A DNA stretch of 64,000 bases from Klebsormidium nitens. Its lineage: Eukaryota > Streptophyta > Klebsormidiophyceae > Klebsormidiales > Klebsormidiaceae. The stretch lies in the NCBI GenBank assembly GCA_000708835.1, contig DF237368.1, forward strand, positions 16,749-80,748. The letters are read 5' to 3'. Positions within the stretch are counted from its first letter, which is position 1, and each line of letters begins with the position of its first letter. The notes under the pieces are model-generated. The model did not search any database, had not been told where the DNA came from, and saw only the letters and a list, made by a program, of their open reading frames with translations. Of this stretch, positions 1-11,416 are shown one piece after another. Made by a program: the position numbers and the translations under genes.

Positions 1-290
1 GAGCCCGATAGGATTCCAATTCTTATCGAGTTGAGTTTCTGATCCAACGAAAAGCTTTGAAAGCTCACCGTTGTCCGGCAAGGACACGGTTCAAAGCAGG
101 TCGGAGGCTATAAAGCGGAACCTGCCGTTTTGACAACTTCCCGCTGGTTTCCGTTTCAATTCTGAGTCCTTTGCTCGTTCTTTTTCGAAACAATCTGTCT
201 GCACAATATACGCATATTCTGCAAAGTTATCACACCCCGAGCGTCCCCTGCGCTCTCGAGACCACCCCTCAAGCATTATTTCGCTCTTAC

Positions 291-2798
291 CTCCACAACG
301 GTCTCCTTCTCAAGAGCCGTCACTCTCTGTGGGGTGGGGCTGTCCAGTGTATCAGAACCCAGTCCGAGCTGGCCCCGTCGCGAGCTGCCCCACGCCCAAA
401 GCGAGCCGTCGTTTCCCACAGCAAAGGACGCTACTCCGGACCCAGCAGCACTTGCCACGTGGACGCCTTCTAGACCAGAGACTGGATGGGGAAGGGAGGA
501 GGACACCGGGGCTGCGCTGCAGAAAAGGTTCGGAGAAGTAAAAGGGCGGTGAGGTGCTCGAGTATCCGGTTTACGCTGGAAAGGTAAGCTTGTGGCTCGT
601 TCTGGCTTCCTTTCTTTAAAGCTCGGTGATGGTAGTTTTAACAGGTGAACCGATTTGACAACGTTCAGAATCTCTGACACAGTAGTATCCGTTATAACTT
701 GTAAATGCAACCGATGAAGAAGCTGGTGCAAGTAGTGCATTGTCGAACACATTCCCGCTGTGCTTGGCCATTGAAGCTATGGACATTCCAGTACTGCTGC
801 CAAGGATCATCAGACATACTCAAAGATTTCCATTAGCAATATTACTTCCTTCTTTGGAGATCCTGATATTTAAAGAAACGTTTCCGTTTGCCTTCCAATG
901 ACAAGTCGCTCTTACTCTGTAAGTAGATTATCTGAATTTTACCACACTGGACGAAATGAAGAAAGCTGCAGGGAAAGACAACGTCATCAACGACACTTCC
1001 CTCGGGATTTGAGCCGGACAGCTTATATACCTGCGATATCCCTGGTCAAAGGACAAAGGGATAATCCAAAAGGCGTCCTCAATTTGATGATAGAGCCCGT
1101 CGCACGCTCACCTGTCACGATGACCTCTGGAGAACTTCAGTGAATTGGCGTCACCCGTCGCAGAAACGAGCTCCTCGGTGTTCGCATCGGATCTCACCCC
1201 CCGCCCCAGCTGGCCCTCTTTGTCTCTCCCCCAGGCCCATAGCCGGCCCCCCTTGGTGATTGCAAAAGAATGATAATGTCCAGCGGCGACACTAATGGTA
1301 TCTGGCGGAAGTCCATTGACGGGGGTTGGAGAGTAAGCATCATCAAGGATGCCATCCCCCTGGAGCCCTAGCGCTCCAAAGGCGCCGTCGCCGAAGCTGA
1401 GAACTGCAGAAAGCCAGGGTTTGAATGCATGATGTGGATGGTGGTGCGGGGTTGAGATCTAAACTTCCTGTTGTGTGTCACTGAGACCAAAGCTATGGTG
1501 CAAACAATGTCGTGCTTCTCAGGTTCCACATGGAACGAGTGCCCCGAGCAGTCGTTTCAGGACAGGAGCAGGAGTCAATTCAAGCCAATTCAAGCAGCGT
1601 GGAGAGAAGAGAAAGAGAGTTTATGGATTCCCAGCCCGATTGTCACGGGCACATCATTGAAACGCCTCGGCAATGCTATCAATTGCCAGAGCTCCAAAGG
1701 TTTCCCTTGTCAAGCTCTGGGGATTAATTGTCCTCTGCAATCTGCACCTGCCGTCAAGTCAAAGACGATCAGAGAAGTTTGAAGTGGCGGTGCCAGACTT
1801 CCACGATCTTTTGAAGGTCAGCAAGTGAACCAGTGGGTATAATCAGATCTCGCGCGACACACTTACCGACAGCCTGTGATTCTGCATGGCCACCAGCTGA
1901 TGATGAACAGCCTCTTTGAAACGTACATGAGAAGGCCCTCCTCAGTTCTATCCATGCACTTGCATGGGCAGAGATTGCCCTGCATGAGTTTGGTGCAACC
2001 ACTGCAAAAGGTCCCGTGCTACTTATAAATGCCAACTGGTTGGCAACTGATTCTCTCCGGGTCACTGCGATTGGCCTCAATAGGCCCGCAAGCAGTCTCC
2101 ACATTGGTTCCCCCAATGCTGTTGGCACTAAGTGTTGAAGTTGAGATTGTTCAAAGGTGGAGGAATTCTTGAGGCACCAGCAAGCAAATTTTGCAACTTT
2201 TATTGTTGCGCTGACTTGGAGCCGTCCTCGTGATTGATGACAATTGTCAACTGCGCAGGAAGAGCTCGTCGCCACTGGAAGCTCGTATTCATTGCTTTGC
2301 CCACAAGGATGCGCCTGCCAAATGGTGCGCACACATAAGCTTATCGTGATCAATTTCAAAGCAATGCAGCTTGATTCACGAATCCGCCCCCATAGGCAGC
2401 AGTGGCAAAGGCCCAAAGCAACTCGCAAGATTTAACAGCCAGAGTTGGCATTGGAACTTGGAAGTTGAAGACGGACCCAGCTTCATGTCTCGTTGAAGTG
2501 CCGGGTCAGACGGCTAACCCGCTGAGTCTTTTATACGGTGTCAATCGATGGCTGGTGCTCCCTGCCTTCCGTCCGTAACACTCTTCTTAGCAAACTTATA
2601 GGGTTCGGAGTTCGCGACAGAGGCGATCTCGAGAACCTGAACTTGAAGCAATCCCCCTCTATTCAGTCTGACTAGAGTGAGAGTGAGGCGCTGCTTGCTG
2701 ATCAAAGTGAGGCGCGCTGCAGTCGCGGCAATCAATCTGCTCTCGGACTCACCGACCGCAATTTCGGAGAGGCGCTCGAGCGCAACAATGGCTGCCAT
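291..2798 (-). CDS. RCC1-repeat protein, 5' part (runs off left edge)
   Basis: Reverse-strand exons are proposed at 2753-2798 (start ATG at 2798), 1112-1403 and 291-516. Phases join as 1, 2 and 0, and the last visible donor GTAAG leads beyond the left edge. The exons encode beta-propeller blades of the RCC1 type. Visible marks are VLSFGDGAFGALGLQ, then AAGHYHSFAI and LWAWGRDKEGQLGRG in the second exon, and SLWAWGSSRRGQLGLG in the third. RCC1-like propellers in plants serve in photoreception, chromatin contacts or organelle RNA processing, so the family alone does not fix a role here. The first exon (15 codons beginning MAAIVALERL) rests only on phase fit and a good donor, and it is separated by a 1.35 kb intron. 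This gene is distinct from the UVR8 gene further right. The family call is sure; the start is moderate. Confidence 0.7.
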
Positions 2799-4828
2799 TC
2801 TGCGTTTTCCAGTTTTGCAGTGCACCCGCTACAGTGCTCCATAAATCAGGCCTGAACAACCGTTGGGAAGCTCTTGAGAATTGCTTTTCAAAGAACCTGG
2901 GCGCAGGCGCCATAACCAAAAGCACAAATATTACCCAAAATGGTGTGGGCAAGCCCATTTGGCTTTCAAGGGAACACCTTACTAGCTTCAAAGGGACTCT
3001 ATCTTGCGTGGGTGAAGCGAGGTGGCAGCGGGATGCAGCAAATGCATCATGAGATTTGCTGATGAGGCTGGCTGCATTGCGATCGGAGCTTTTGAGCACT
3101 CAAGCTCTTGTGGGGCTTTTAGCATTTTGAGTTGAGGCCGCAACACCGCAAGAGGCAGCCTTTGTGCAGCCTTCTAAGCTAAGTGTCTCCCCCATTCACT
3201 CTTTTTTGGAGCTGCATTGCTCGAACATCCAGGCTGGTAGGGTTTCGATTGCATCCATTGCTAAAATGTTTTCCTCTTCTTTAGCCCCTTCAGTGAATGA
3301 GGCTCTTCCTTTCCAGCATACTCCCCGCATACTCATGTTCTGTTGGCATTGCTGCATCGTACCTCAAAAGCAATCAGTATTGTAAGATCGGCTTTCATCG
3401 GACTCACGAATTACGGTCAGATTCTGATTGAGCTCTGGGCGTCATCCCTTGAAACCCTTTTCTTTGGAACCCTTGAAACCTGGTCTTTTGAAACTTCCGA
3501 TTCTTTTGCTTGCAATGTTTTGTTCATGCTCTGTGCAAACTCCGTGTCTTACCTCCGCCGTCCTGCTGGGAGCGACGTGAAGCCAAAGCTGAATTGAACC
3601 TCAAGCCGCAAGAGACGCGAACTGAAGCTGAAGCTGAACTGAACATACAAGACTTCCTTGTTTTTTGTAGACTTTGCACCTGATGATTTATTTACAGGCT
3701 TGTGCTAGCAAGGAAGCAATTGCGATGGTAATCTGCTTCATGGGCCCTCCCCACTGAATGACCTATTGCAGACTTCTTTCTTAAGAGTCACATAAGAATC
3801 ACGTCACGCAGAACTCTTCTCATGTTTGGATGGATCATTGACTTTGTCAAATCGTTAGAGCTTCCTATCCCTGAATCCTGGACATTGCTTTACGACCTTG
3901 TTCAGTATTTTGAGAGCTTCAAATGCGCAGGCCACCTGTACGCCACCTTTCTCGTAGCGCACAGTTTGCATGTGTTCTGGGCTTGGGACGCATCAAAGTA
4001 ACTTCAAACACGAACGTGAAACTTCAGTACCGATTTCGTTTCGATTGTTTGAAGAGGGAACTTCATAGACCATGGACGTCTTGAGGGACTCGAAAATGTG
4101 CCTCTGTTGGCATGATCCTGCAATGGTCGATTCCATTCGCAGATCGGAGGCGCGCATGGTCTTCTTCGCGATTCTACATCGAAGCGCTCTGGAGTACCTT
4201 TTCCCCACCCACAAAAGGCGGGTCCAAGAAAGAAGCCAAGAGACCCTGGGGGGGTTTTTAACGGCTCCAGCGTAGTCTAATTTAGACAGACTTCGATGTA
4301 GAATAGTGTTAGAAGCTCCCATTTGAGTGAGGCTTGCATGCAAGTCGATTGAAAACACTCATAACCGTTGCCTGTAACGAGCTCGAACCTGTAAGAATAT
4401 AAGATAAGTTGCGTCTAGAAGTAGAACTCGGCGTATACGCATCGAGTTGCGTGTGGTAGTTCTATGCTCTTTTTGGGATCTGTAGGAGCATAGAATAAGA
4501 ACCATCGACACAGCCCATCTCCGTACCGGTAAAACGGTCGGATTGTAAATGATACCATCTGCAGGACAAGCAAGCTGTTTGCCAGCTGTTTGGAGCAAGA
4601 TTTGAAGGCGCAAGTCTCTAATGAGATCTAGCTTGAATCAATAGCACTCTCGTGTTTCTGCTTTTTGACAACAGCTGTGTCACGTACGTCTTTGCCTTCT
4701 TTTGGCAGAAGGCACAAGCGCAGCTCAATGAAGCAATCACAGCTAGAGCAAGAGCATCAGCAGCTCTAAACATGTCTTATTGAACTTCTTGTAGCTTGCT
4801 GCACTTGACGAATCAGGTTCTGTAACTG
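2799..4828. other. intergenic, no gene supported
   Basis: Only short overlapping open frames are present and none resembles a known family. The stretch separates the RCC1-type gene (reverse strand) from the MYND-finger gene (forward strand), so it should hold the promoters of both. No RNA gene or repeat was recognised. Confidence 0.4.
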
Positions 4829-6364
4829 ATGGATATTGATGTTCCAACCATAGCAGAGGCTCTGTTGTCGGACAAGCCAGCCATGCATGTACTCTTTCGG
4901 GTTGTGAAGCAGTTTGCAGAACTTTTTGCAGGCCGGGAACCAGGCAGCTCAGCACCCATCAATCTCTGTCGCTTTGCTCAGGAGCTGGCAGTATACCGTC
5001 AGGACGCAGTTGTGAAGAAGCTAGTGACCAATGTTCTCGCTTCGCAGGAGGAGCCATCTGCCGAATATGACGAACGCATGGAGCAGGACTCTGTCGCTCT
5101 GTTATCTGTGCGCATTCTCACCCACCTTGCATCCAGCCAAGTTGTTGCCAATTCCTGCATACAAGATGAGCGATCTGCTTGGGGTTTGTTGGACCACTAT
5201 GTTGAGAACCTGGAATGTCTTCGGGACCCAAACAGAGAAGAAGGCTATGTGGCGTAGGAACTCGGAGCTCAACCAGGACCTGAACGACTGGAGCGCCTTC
5301 TTCAGTCTAGCAGGGATGGTGTATTTCGGTCGGGCGTCCAAGCTGTTTCGTGAGAGCATGCGTGAAAATGAGGAGCTTCTTCCCTTGCTCGAATTTGTCC
5401 TCTCAGACAACTACTTAGGCAGGTGCTCCGATGTTGCTGCAATCAGATTGAGGGTTTCAAATCTCATCGAGGCTCTATCACTCTCGCCAGACAGCAAGAC
5501 GTGGATTGTTGAACAGGATTATCTGCAACTTGCGGCACGAATCTTTGAGACCACAAACTTAGCGGCCCAACATGACCCAGAATTCCAGTGTGCATTCTAC
5601 CTGTTCAGCTTATCAGAAGTTCCGGACTGTCTGGCACAAATGAAGCAGAAAGCAGTTTACACGATCTTCAAAGTTCATCGTGACATGTTTGAGACCTTGG
5701 AGATCGGTCCTATCTGGTCCGTGCTTGAAGATAGACTCCTCGGTCGTGTGAGTAGATCAAAGAGATCGCTTCGAGTGGAGGAACTCAGAAGACAGGTTGA
5801 GCTAGACATGTACGCCAGTGGCTTGCCAACAATCTGTTCATGGCGCGGCTGCTCTGTTCCAGATCAGATGGTCTCAGGCATGAAGTTCAGCAAGTGTGGT
5901 CGCTGCCATGTGGCGCACTACTGCAGGTAAGTGGTTGGCTTCTTATCTCTATGTTGTGAGCTTTTCAGCAACTAAGAAGTGCCAAATGACTTCGTTTGCA
6001 AAACGGCTTGTGGCCTTGTCCGCCAGGTTGCATGAGAAACAAGGAGTTGAAGAAGCGCAAACAATTGCAATCGCGCTTTCCCATTTTCTCTCGTGGTCCA
6101 ATCATTCACAAAGCATCTGAAAACCATCAATCTTGTGTATTGCACAACATGAATCCAAGATGTCGGTTGTCTTGGCGCTTGATATTGAGCGGATATGTCT
6201 CATTTACTTCGAAAGTGGTTGAGGCGGCTGTCATTTCCGGACAAGCTTCTGATTTGTGAAACGCACGAACCAAACGTGTTCTCTTCACGTCTTGCAGCAA
6301 AGATCACCAGAAGTTACACTGGCCACAACACAAGAAACACTGCTTCAAAGCACAGGCAGCTTGA
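4829..6364 (+). CDS. MYND zinc-finger protein with an internal frame change
   Basis: Exon 1 is 4829-5926 with donor GTAAGT after TACTGCAG. Exon 2 is 6298-6364 with acceptor CTTGCAG and ends in TGA. The protein, about 387 residues, is mostly helical with no recognised domain and ends in a MYND finger: CSWRGC, then FSKCGRCHVAHYC, and after the splice SKDHQKLHWPQHKKHC. MYND fingers bind two zinc ions and usually recruit proline-rich partners. The usual sixth ligand of the CQ pair is a histidine here (DHQ), which could still bind zinc. The reading frame starting at 4829 stops at TAG near 5255, while the rest of exon 1 is open in the +1 frame and the phase into exon 2 demands that same +1 change. 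It is either a single-base insertion, a sequence error or recoding. The start at 4829 is the first ATG of the open frame. Confidence 0.6.
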
Positions 6365-7460
6365 TGGAGTTTGTTCGAATGGAGGCGTGAAGACACGAAC
6401 AAAGGAGGAGTTTGCGACAAAGTGACAGGGGAATAGAGAGCTTTAGACAGAGAAGTTGGCCGGCCCTTACCTTTCTGTACATTGACATGAAAGCTGCAAT
6501 CTCATAAGAATCGAAGTAAAAGCCTTTGCCATTAACTCTGACATGTAGCACACACGCAGACAGTCACCTGTGCCAGTGACACGCTTGCAAAGGTTGACTC
6601 TTCGCTTCGGCCGCCGCAATTCGAGTTTTGCTGTGGCAGATTCCAAGATCCTTATGCCTGTTAGAACCGTTGTCTGCTAGTCAGTTCGGGCCGCCAGGTG
6701 CTTCACGGCAGACCCACTATTCTCTGGTTAAGAGGCACAGAAGGGGCGGCCAGGTCGCGCGATATTCGTATCGCGCAATGACATATGCATATGCACTTAT
6801 GGACGGAAGCTCAAAACGTCCGTTTTATACTTGACCCGACATGGTCGACCTGCATGGAGTGACCTGGATATTCAAGTACGTACTATAAAGTGTATATTGT
6901 CGGACGTTCTCCGTTTGCGCCAGATATATTTTTCGTGCAAGCTAGTTCCATTCACTCAGGGCATGTAGGCATTCCGATCATGCAGTAAAACATCGCTCGT
7001 AGATGATGCACATGCGTGGCTGCACATGTATGTACGCGCATTAACCATGATAACACGTATCATAAAGCAGTTCAATGGCCGATTTGATGGACGGTCGCCC
7101 AATCATTTGCAATCAACTGATTACGATTGAAACGATGCGCAGGCCCGACATGTATTGGTTCACTTGCATGCAACCTATGCAGAGTCTCAGCTAAAGGGCG
7201 TGATTTTTGAGACCTAACAAGGTCGTTTTCAGGTCTGGCACAAAAGTAAGCCAGCTTCACATTCTGACGTTTTCCATCATGCCGTCCTTCTGAATCTAGG
7301 AGACGGCTTTGAGAAATAGAAAAGGGTTTCTGCTAACTGCCGAGAATCTTTCCCATTCCAAAATTGTGACTCAAAAAAGGCAAGCGTAGCTCTGACCAAC
7401 TACACCAGGCATGTAGAGCATTGAAGTTCAAACTCTCTATCCAGATAAGCAAGCCGGCAA
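6365..7460. other. intergenic region between convergent genes
   Basis: It lies between the 3' end of the MYND gene and the 3' end of FKBP12. It contains palindrome-rich sequence such as CGCGATATTCGTATCGCG near 6760 and repeated ATGCAT/ATATGCATAT words. No coding frame or RNA gene is supported. Confidence 0.35.
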
Positions 7461-9157
7461 CTACTTGAACTCGAGCACCTCAATCTCAAACAGCAGCGTG
7501 GAGTTGGGTTGGATCCCCCAGGCGGGGAAACCTCCAGCCCCATACGCATAATCGGGCGAGCACTGCAGAAGTCAGTTGGATACGATAAGGCAACCTACAG
7601 AGTAACGATGATTCACTGTCGCCTTCTAAAGAACCCAATCAGAGGCAACCGCAGCATTCGAGAGACTTTGCAAGCTTCGAAACCAGTTCTTTTGAGGTAA
7701 GGAGGGTTTAGAATACATGTGTCACGTTGAAAGCATTTCTGGCGTCGCTTTGAGCTTTGACTTTGCAATACTTCTCACCGTCAAGCGAGAGACCTCTCCC
7801 CTCTGCATGTTCAAAACGCCTTCATCCCAACCTGCAATTGACACCCAATGGCCACTCAGACACCTCTCAGAAGGGACTCCCGTGGAGCTTTAACAGGGTA
7901 AGCACAGCAGAGCAGTCTCATGCATCCGCCTCTGGCCTCGAGAAGTCCACAGAATCATCAAACCTATGTACAACCGTAAGGTGCTTCCTGCCGGAATCAC
8001 AATTTCTGGGATATTCTCCTGTTGCTTTTCTGGTCAAGCCCCTACCTTTGATGACTTGGCCAAGGCCCACCCTGAAAGTGAACGGCTCCTGCCCTGGATC
8101 CTTGGTGCTGCACAAGGCCAACATGTTGTCAAACGAAGTGTGCCCAAAGGTCCATTCAAAAGGAGGAACGGCCGACAGCAGCCGAGTACCATGCGTGGTT
8201 TCTGAAAGCGGTAGAAACCGGAAAGAAGGGGAGCGAGATTGCTGAGGACTTCAGAAGACAAAAGAGATGTGACGTTCTTGTGTATCACAGAGCTCCTTGA
8301 CACACTGTCAACATGTCTTTTGGGGTGGAAAGTGAATTGCATCGTGATTGCTGAGTCAGCGTCGAAGAAGTCCTGGCTGACTGGCAAACTTTACTAAGCG
8401 CGACAAAAGAGTTCCGCAGCAAGGTGAAGAAAAATTTCGGATGTCAGATTGCACAGTCCAAAACTTCTGAAAGGTAGGAGCAATGACGCACAATGAGAAG
8501 GACAAGCATTGATGCAAGGGGGTCCAAGTGCACCTTATTCTTCAAAGTTGCGCAAAAGCTCCTTGTAAAGCATTGGCCACGCTGACTTCACCTCCATGCT
8601 ACATCCATCCGAAGTTTTCAAGAGATAGCGTAGAAAACCATTGAGAGAACGCCGGCCGACAATTCCATAATGTTCGTCAGCAGAAGAGCCAGAGTAACAC
8701 GTCGTTCCTTCAAACAAATCAGCGAATGCTGGGGATAAGTGCGCGCCTCCCGGTGCCTTACCTCCAAAACTTCTTGGACAAGTCCCGATCTTTCCCGTAG
8801 CCTACAAGCATGAAATTGAGGTCCTTAGTTCAAACCGAGACATGCCATTTTGACCTGTCAAACCTGCTGGCGGGTTATGGAAAAAGGCGCTCAGACAGTG
8901 GCTTGATTTGCTTGCCTTTCTGATTTAGAGAGGGCGACAGATTGCGCCATCAGAATTGGCTTTCAAACATCCCTTGCAATGCCATGGCACAAACTGAAGC
9001 ATATCAGGCGAGTATCTGCGCATGCACAAGAACAGCTTCTGGAGACTCTGAGTGTAGTACTGCTGTGGACCTTACCAGTGCAATGCACGGTGACTGTCTG
9101 CCCTTTCTGAGGCTTGGGCCCGCTCCCTGCCTTAACTTGCTCCTTCTCAATCCCCAT
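7461..9157 (-). CDS. FKBP12: FKBP12-type peptidyl-prolyl cis-trans isomerase
   Basis: Five reverse-strand exons, 9076-9157, 8762-8801, 8046-8107, 7779-7831 and 7461-7562, join in phase to a 112-residue protein, the length of Arabidopsis FKBP12. Diagnostic segments in order are [33 protein letters not shown] (the plant-type insertion), [18 protein letters not shown] with the pocket tryptophan at about residue 63, and [16 protein letters not shown], ending FEIEVLEFK. Members isomerise X-Pro bonds and, with rapamycin or FK506, can bind TOR or calcineurin; the pocket residues seen here are intact. The frame stays open upstream to another ATG at 9382, adding 75 residues rich in Ser, Ala and Arg that look like an organelle presequence. 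I choose 9157 because it gives the family's usual N-terminus. A longer targeted isoform is possible. Confidence 0.9.
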
Positions 9158-9382
9158 ACTTACTCTGCCACCACTCAAACCCCGTGACGAAACAAGATAT
9201 GTGCACGGCTCTCCGGAGAAGGACGTCTCTCCAAGCTGCCTGTGCAAGTTCCCTCCCTTTCTCAACAGATTGCACCCCGTAGTAGAGCGCCTGACTTGCA
9301 GATTCTGGCTGCTCCTGCCTGCAGCAAAGAGGGCGGCGGCGCGTCCAACGGTCAACGCTGCAGGGCTGCTGATTGCCTGCAT
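9158..9382 (-). other. possible N-terminal targeting extension of FKBP12
   Basis: This is a stop-free, in-frame extension of FKBP12 exon 1, beginning with ATG at 9382 (MQAISSPAALTVGRAAALF). It has many Ser, Ala, Arg and Gly residues and almost no acids in its first 45 positions, as plastid and mitochondrial presequences do. A donor-like GTAAGT lies directly before the internal ATG. It could equally be 5' UTR that happens to be open. Confidence 0.35.
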
Positions 9383-11111
9383 TTAAACTCCCTGCCTGAA
9401 GGCTAAAGGCGCAAAGACGTAGCGATCCGGGCTTGGATTCGGAATGTGCACGACTCGGAAAAGAAAGACAATTCCGATTTCAGAGGAGCAGGAATGGCCC
9501 CGACTCCAGAGACAAGTCGCCCTGATCATTCTCGCGGCCGCGCTGCGCTATCCGAAGCCGCGACGGCCGGCTTTTGGTATATAGTTGAACTTTGTGCGCG
9601 CGCCCATGGTGACAGGTTGACGGTTGGGATGCACCTCGCAACATCATCACCCAGTACTCAAGACAGCTCCATGTGTGCACTGCGTGGCTCCGACTCGAAG
9701 CTACAGTCCTGTGTAGACAGAACATACATACCCACAGCACTGGTGCGTCAACTGAGCATGACGTCATGAGGTACAGTTCTCGTACAGTACCTACAAGAAT
9801 CGGACGGCAGTGCTACTGCATGCCGTCATGACGCACTGAGAGTACTGAGCTTCGCAGCTGCTCGGCCAGCATGTGCCCAGTTTCCATGTGGGCAAAGCAG
9901 TGATCGAGAAATCCTGGCAATGACTCGAGCCATCGTCGAGAGAATCTGGGAAGTCAATGACAAAGGTTAGCTGAGGGCAATGATGATGCCATGAATCATG
10001 ATGACTCTCAGAGGACAACTTTGAAAGGCTAGGCGTCATTTTGCACTGCAGGCTGGCCGGGCAAAGAGGGGGAATGGTTCCTTACATAGCAATGGCGAGC
10101 CCGTTGGCGTCCGTCAATTGTCGACCATCAGAAGAGATCCGCAATCGGATAGCCTTCTGCGCAGAGAATCATAAGTTTTAGTTGCACGACCCATAGCAGG
10201 TAATGCATGGGAATCCCGTGCATGTACATCAGCCTTTTGAGATGGGTTCCAGATAGTTGTTCGGAGGGATGGAGGAGACGCCTGTGATGCTTCCGCCCGG
10301 GCCATGTTTGCCTGCAGGCTGACCAGAAAGGGACGGGAAAGGGACTCGTCAGTGTCTGCTCTTCGGGTACTGCTGGGTCCTGAGGTAGTTGCCCGTGTGG
10401 AGGAAGGGCACAAGCTTGGCAGCATTGAGTCCATCAGAAAAGAGCAAGCCCATTATTGATGTCTGTAGATATGTAAAGCAGAACGGGGTCGAAATCATGG
10501 TTCATAGACCGCATGTGTAATGTCGTCACAATAAGAATTACTCAGCCTAGGAATCATCCCGAGCGCGGCCTTCAAAGGAGTATGTTGGCAGCAGCTATTG
10601 CAATCAAAGGATGCCGGCGACGTCGGGCTAGGTCAGAGGAAGGTCAGGTTGAGCTGTGCTGACAGGCATCAAGAGTTTGAAAGTCGCGATTCTAAACAAG
10701 CGGGGGAATTCATGAGCTCAAAGACCACAAGGAGCGGAAAGCGTTTCCTTTTTCGTAAAAGGAGGCCCCAATCACTGCCAAGGACAATTGCAGGAGGAAG
10801 TGGTACGGAGCTTTTGCTGAAAAGGGTGCGTTTGGCTGGGCGATCGTCAAAGAGTTGCCAACTGGCACGACATCGGTCGGACAAGGGGGCCAGCCGCCAC
10901 AAAATAGCTCTCGGAGCCTAACCATAACAACAAGCTAGAAAGAGCTTTCGAAAAAGGTTCCTGGTGCTGTAAGCAACTAGAGGCGCATTGGGTACCTTCA
11001 ACAGCTAAATAGTTGGTAACGTCTCAGGTCTGCGGGACAGTAGAAGAGCTTTCCAAGGGCTCGAGGTCGCAGCGGAAACGCCGTGAACGGTGACTACAAA
11101 TCAATCGATTG
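9383..11111. other. intergenic, no gene supported
   Basis: It separates FKBP12 and the CFAP97-like gene, whose 5' ends face each other. Several short open frames exist. One reverse frame near 10434 (beginning MGLLFSDGLNAAKL) reads like protein but has no joining exons or known relatives. A single TGACGTCA palindrome lies near 9757. Confidence 0.35.
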
Positions 11112-11400
11112 CTGGCGCCGGGCAGCTTCGGCTTCTTAAGCAGTGGTCCCGGGAGACTTGGGTTAATCAAAACGGTGTTCCGGGAGACCTTCGGGTTACC
11201 TAAACGGTGTGGTTGGGAGCTTCCGGTTATCTTAACGGTAGGGGCGGTGAGCTTCGAGTTATCTAAACGGTAACGCCGGGGGGGGAGCTTCGGGTTATTA
11301 AACGGTAGGCGGTGGGGAGCTTCAAGTAATTAAACCGGGGGCAGAGCTTCGGGTTACTAAAACGAGAGGAGGTGGGGAGATTTGGGTTGTCTACACAGCC
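11112..11400 (+). repeat. minisatellite, about nine units of 27-36 bp
   Basis: Degenerate tandem units share the core GGGAGCTTCGGGTTA followed by TCTAAACGGT. They run without interruption until 16 bases before the ATG of the CFAP97-like gene. Unit length and sequence drift from copy to copy. It lies in the likely promoter or 5' leader. Confidence 0.75.
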
Positions 11401-11416
11401 GGCTGCGGCAGCTGCG

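Noticed and set aside
1769-2428. Reverse open frame of 219 codons
   Set aside because: It falls in the proposed first intron of the RCC1-type gene, has no family likeness and no start context.
9446-9769. Forward and reverse frames of about 100 codons in the FKBP12 upstream gap
   Set aside because: Both strands are open by chance over the same GC-rich text, and neither resembles a protein family.
10114-10472. Reverse short frame beginning MGLLFSDGLNAAKL
   Set aside because: It reads like protein for about 34 residues, then stops; no flanking exons with matching phase were found.
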